64,000 nucleotides of DNA, taken from contig OX459097.1 of NCBI GenBank assembly GCA_949775045.1, positions 17,708,210 to 17,772,209 on the forward strand. The letters are read 5' to 3'. Position 1 is the stretch's first letter, and each line of letters begins with the position of its first letter. The position numbers and the translations under genes are program-made. The notes beneath the pieces were generated by a model. It was not told the DNA's origin. It saw nothing but the letters and a program-made list of their open reading frames with translations, and did not search any database. Of the stretch, positions 61,140 to 64,000 are shown piece after piece. Source of the DNA: Metridium senile. Taxonomy: Eukaryota; Cnidaria; Anthozoa; Actiniaria; Metridiidae.

Positions 61140-62520
61140 TGTGAAAGGTGGGGGATTGTGGGTGGTGGGTGATTAGGGAGGGGATGTAGTGGGGACTGTT
61201 AATTTGTTATACGACCGGTATATGTAGTGTTCTTTGCCGTTTGGCCTTAGTGGCTAAAACTTGGTGTGCTTTCTTAATCCAAAGTGTCCTAAACAGGATT
61301 TAATATAAAAATGGTTGGTTTATGTTTAGTGTGTCTAATATAGGATATAATATACATTTGAAATCGAATTGCATTAATTACACAACTGAAATATGTTCCA
61401 CTTTTTTTATTTATCTTGAATATCTTAAATATGTGTAGGGTTTTTGTTTGAACTCTTTAGGCACAACCCTATCCAAAACCAGATGCAGTCCCCCTGGAGA
61501 AAGAGTGTCATATATTTCTTGGAACTGCAAATTAGCCTTGTCTTCGTGGTACACAACATCGATTCATGTTATTTAAAGTGCCTTTTCCTTTGTTTTGTTA
61601 AAGTGTTATCTCCATGGTGATCCATTTGAAGATCAGACATTTCTTAAATTGCTTTAAAAGATTTTAAAGTTTTTTTGTAAGATAAGGTTTTGTATTGAGT
61701 ATCTTTTAATTGATCTTTTGTTATCTATGAACGTCGTTTATTTTTCGTATCAGCCAATCATTGCACAGGGCTTTGGTGACGGGACATCACTTTTATCCAT
61801 AGTTACATGCAACATTAAAAAAGTGTGTTTGTTAAACAAAAGTAATAAGTCTAATATAGACTATATTTGCTTGCCTCAATGCTTTCTGAATAGATTTCTA
61901 TGGGTAAATGGACCTTTTATTTACCTCTTGCTTAAGTGTTTCCCGCACAATAGAGTTCCATTGGTAAATAAAACTTATTATGTTGCCCAAGTGTTTTCTC
62001 AACACCATTCTCTTGGGAGATAGACCTTATTCTCTTGACTCGATGTTTTCCGAATATAATGCTATTGGATTACTCCTCCTCTATCTATCAATTGTTACCA
62101 GCTATTTGTCGCATTACATCGGGACTTACACCACCTACAACATACGCAAAAACTTCTACATAAAAAAAAACTTAAGAGTAACACATATATTTCAATTTTG
62201 TTTTTTTTAAATACACCACCTACAGCATACAAAAATACTACATAAGCACCGGCTGAAGAATTACATATATATTTCTTACAAAAAGCGAGATATAGACTTT
62301 ATTCAATTGCCACAATATTTTTTCCAAAACAATATAAACATCATATAAACAGCCCCTAAATGTCGTGGAGAATAGTTTCAAGATCAATTACAGAAGCGAA
62401 TAGAGGTCATTACGATTATTGACGTTTAAAGCCAGCCAGAGTACGTATATATAATGTGAACTACATGCAATAGAGTAAGTGACACTTATTCTTTAGTGTG
62501 TCTTGATTTTGCAGTAGCGT
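61140..62520. other. Region upstream of the ADAM-like promoter without a supported gene
   Basis: Short open frames at 61718-62210 (+) show no domain. A GC-rich GGGTGGTGGG tract at 61150-61200 is the only local feature of note. Confidence 0.4.
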
Positions 62521-62527
62521 AAAGGAA

Positions 62528-63185
62528 TGAAGACTCGAAAACGATTTTACTTTGTGTATTGTGAATAGTTTAGCTTTAGATGTGTCATGTGTCTTGATTT
62601 TGCAGCAGCGCCGGCGAAGGAATAGAGACTCGAAAACAATTTCAATTGTGTATTGTGGTTATTCTAGCTCTAAATGTGTCATGTGTCTTGATTTTGCAGC
62701 AGCGGGAAGGAATAGAGACTCGCAAACAATTTCACTTGTGTATTGTGGTTATTTTAGCTCTAAATGTGTCATGTGTCTTGATTTTGCAGCAGCGCCGGCG
62801 AAGGAATAGAGACTCGAAAACAATTTCACTTGTGTATTGTGGTTATTTTAGCTCTAGATGTGTCATGTGTCTTGATTTTGCTGCAGCGCCGGCGAAGGAA
62901 TAGAGACTCGAAAACAATTTCACTTGTGTATTGTGGTTATTTTAGCTCTAGATGTGTCATGTGTCTTGATTTTGCAGCAGCGCGAAGGAATAGAGTCTGG
63001 CAAACAATTTCACTTGTGTATTGTGGTTATTTTAGCTCTATAGATGTGTCATGTGTCTTGATTTTGCAGCAGCGGCGGCGAAGGAATAGAGACTCGAGAA
63101 CAATTTCACTTGGTGTTGTGGTTATTTTAGCTCTAGATGTGTCTTGTGTCATGATTTTGCAGCGACGCAAACGAATAGAGTTAAA
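62528..63185. repeat. ~93-bp tandem repeat, about seven copies
   Basis: Anchor TGTGTCATGTGTCTTGATTT starts at 62581, 62675, 62765, 62859, 62953 and 63045, with a variant at 63138, giving units of 90-94 bp. Each unit has a TTTTGCAG tract and GGAATAGAGACTCG. Overlapping open frames through it repeat the same peptide and are artefacts. Confidence 0.9.
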
Positions 63186-63384
63186 AAAACACGTATTTTG
63201 GTTGAGTTTAGCATAATGACTTACAAATGATTCAAAACGAAAACGGATGAAAATTCTATTTGCATCTGGAGCTTGCTGTTTCACTCGAAGCACGTGCCTC
63301 TTCACGCCTCAACTATTTTTAAACTATTTTGTACAAAATAGTACTAATGGGTTATAAGCGTTTCACGCTTTTACTGAATGCACT

Positions 63385-63470
63385 CTATTACTACTACTAC
63401 TGCTACTAATAATAATAATAATAATAATATTTTATTATTTATATTGCGCGAATTAAGTTTCATATTAATA
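63385..63470. repeat. (AAT)n tract and SINE-like tail
   Basis: CTAATAATAATAATAATAAT followed by TTATATTGCGCG. A similar AATAATAATATATTTATATA then ACGC arrangement is at 6903-6932. Confidence 0.6.
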
Positions 63471-63534
63471 ATTATTCTAGTTATAAAAGTAACTATTTCA
63501 GTGATTTTTAATTTAATTTAATTTTTAATGTAAT

Positions 63535-63680
63535 TTGCAGTTTGTAACTGTGGATGCATCGATTTACACATTTATTTTGAGTACGTATCCACTCCTACGC
63601 CTTTATTTTCTTACAATCAGTAACTGCGGATGCATCGAAAACTCTCAGTTATATGAGTATCCACTACTCAGTTGATGCTT
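63535..63680. repeat. Minisatellite units related to 39780-40170
   Basis: TGTGGATGCATCGATTTAC and GCGGATGCATCGAAAACTC alternate with GTATCCACTACTCAG; these are the reverse complement of the units at 39780-40170. Confidence 0.6.
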
Positions 63681-63796
63681 TCAAATAACTCTAGTTTTGA
63701 CTTTAAAAAAGTCAACGATCCATCATCGCCTGAAAAATCGAACGGTCATGCGCAGTTGGAGCGTGGGGATTACAATTTATTCCGCTTGGATAGACC

Positions 63797-63965
63797 TAAT
63801 CGGTTAACACGTTGCTATGTACGTTTCCACCCAATTCAAAACCACTGCTGTGAATAAAACTTTGTTCCAAAAATGTTCCATATCAAAATACAAAGAATCA
63901 AAGAATCTTATTCCCAAAAGATTTGAATTGGGTGGAAACATACATAGCAACGCGTTAGCCGATTT
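63797..63965. mobile_element. Palindromic MITE, same family as 8441-8609
   Basis: The left ACGTTGCTATGTACGTTTCC and CACCCAATTCAAAA pair with TTTGAATTGGGTGGAAACAT and ACATAGCAACGCGTTAGCCG at the right. Confidence 0.7.
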
Positions 63966-64000
63966 GGTCTATTAAATTCACTCGTTGCAGAAAACCTGTT

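Noticed and set aside
62552..63216. Stacked open frames repeating the same peptide
   Set aside because: They are a consequence of the ~93-bp tandem repeat; unit lengths of 92 and 94 break any common frame.

Overview
Eukaryotic, AT-rich, intron-bearing genomic DNA, most likely from an anthozoan cnidarian (sea anemone or stony coral). The evidence is extracellular mosaic genes built from EGF, TSP1, intelectin-like, discoidin and lectin-like exons with mostly phase-1 borders, a large number of short palindromic MITE-like elements, CR1/L2-like and L1/Tx1-like LINE remnants, and intronic (ATC)n arrays. The species is inferred only from style. All gene models below were assembled by hand from splice signals, reading phase and domain logic; no transcript evidence was available.

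Layout. 1-2768 holds only repeats. 2769-10641 (+) is the 3' part of a gene encoding a calcium-binding-type EGF domain followed by a trypsin-fold domain that has lost all three catalytic residues. 10642-18600 is repeat-rich, with one candidate first exon of a small secreted peptide at 16253-16345 (-). 18602-22218 (-) is a two-exon gene joining a WW-like segment to five C2H2 zinc fingers. 22219-27108 is repeats.

The centre of the window, 27109-61095 (-), is a single 34-kb gene of about 43 exons. It encodes a secreted ADAM-type metalloprotease: signal peptide, prodomain with furin site, zinc protease with HEMGHNFGYSH, disintegrin, Cys-rich, EGF, TSP1, three intelectin-like domains, a second TSP1 and a C-terminal lectin-like module. 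No transmembrane segment is seen. Every junction I placed is phase-compatible, giving 1559 residues. Inside the intron that splits the Cys-rich domain lies a block of five further same-strand exons (45101-49789) encoding a discoidin (F5/8C) domain in circularly permuted order around a lectin-like module. It is flanked by phase-0 borders, so it can be included or skipped in frame. The gene appears to be a matrix- or glycan-targeting protease assembled by exon shuffling.

61100-64000 holds a tandem repeat of about 93 bp and a MITE, with no gene seen.
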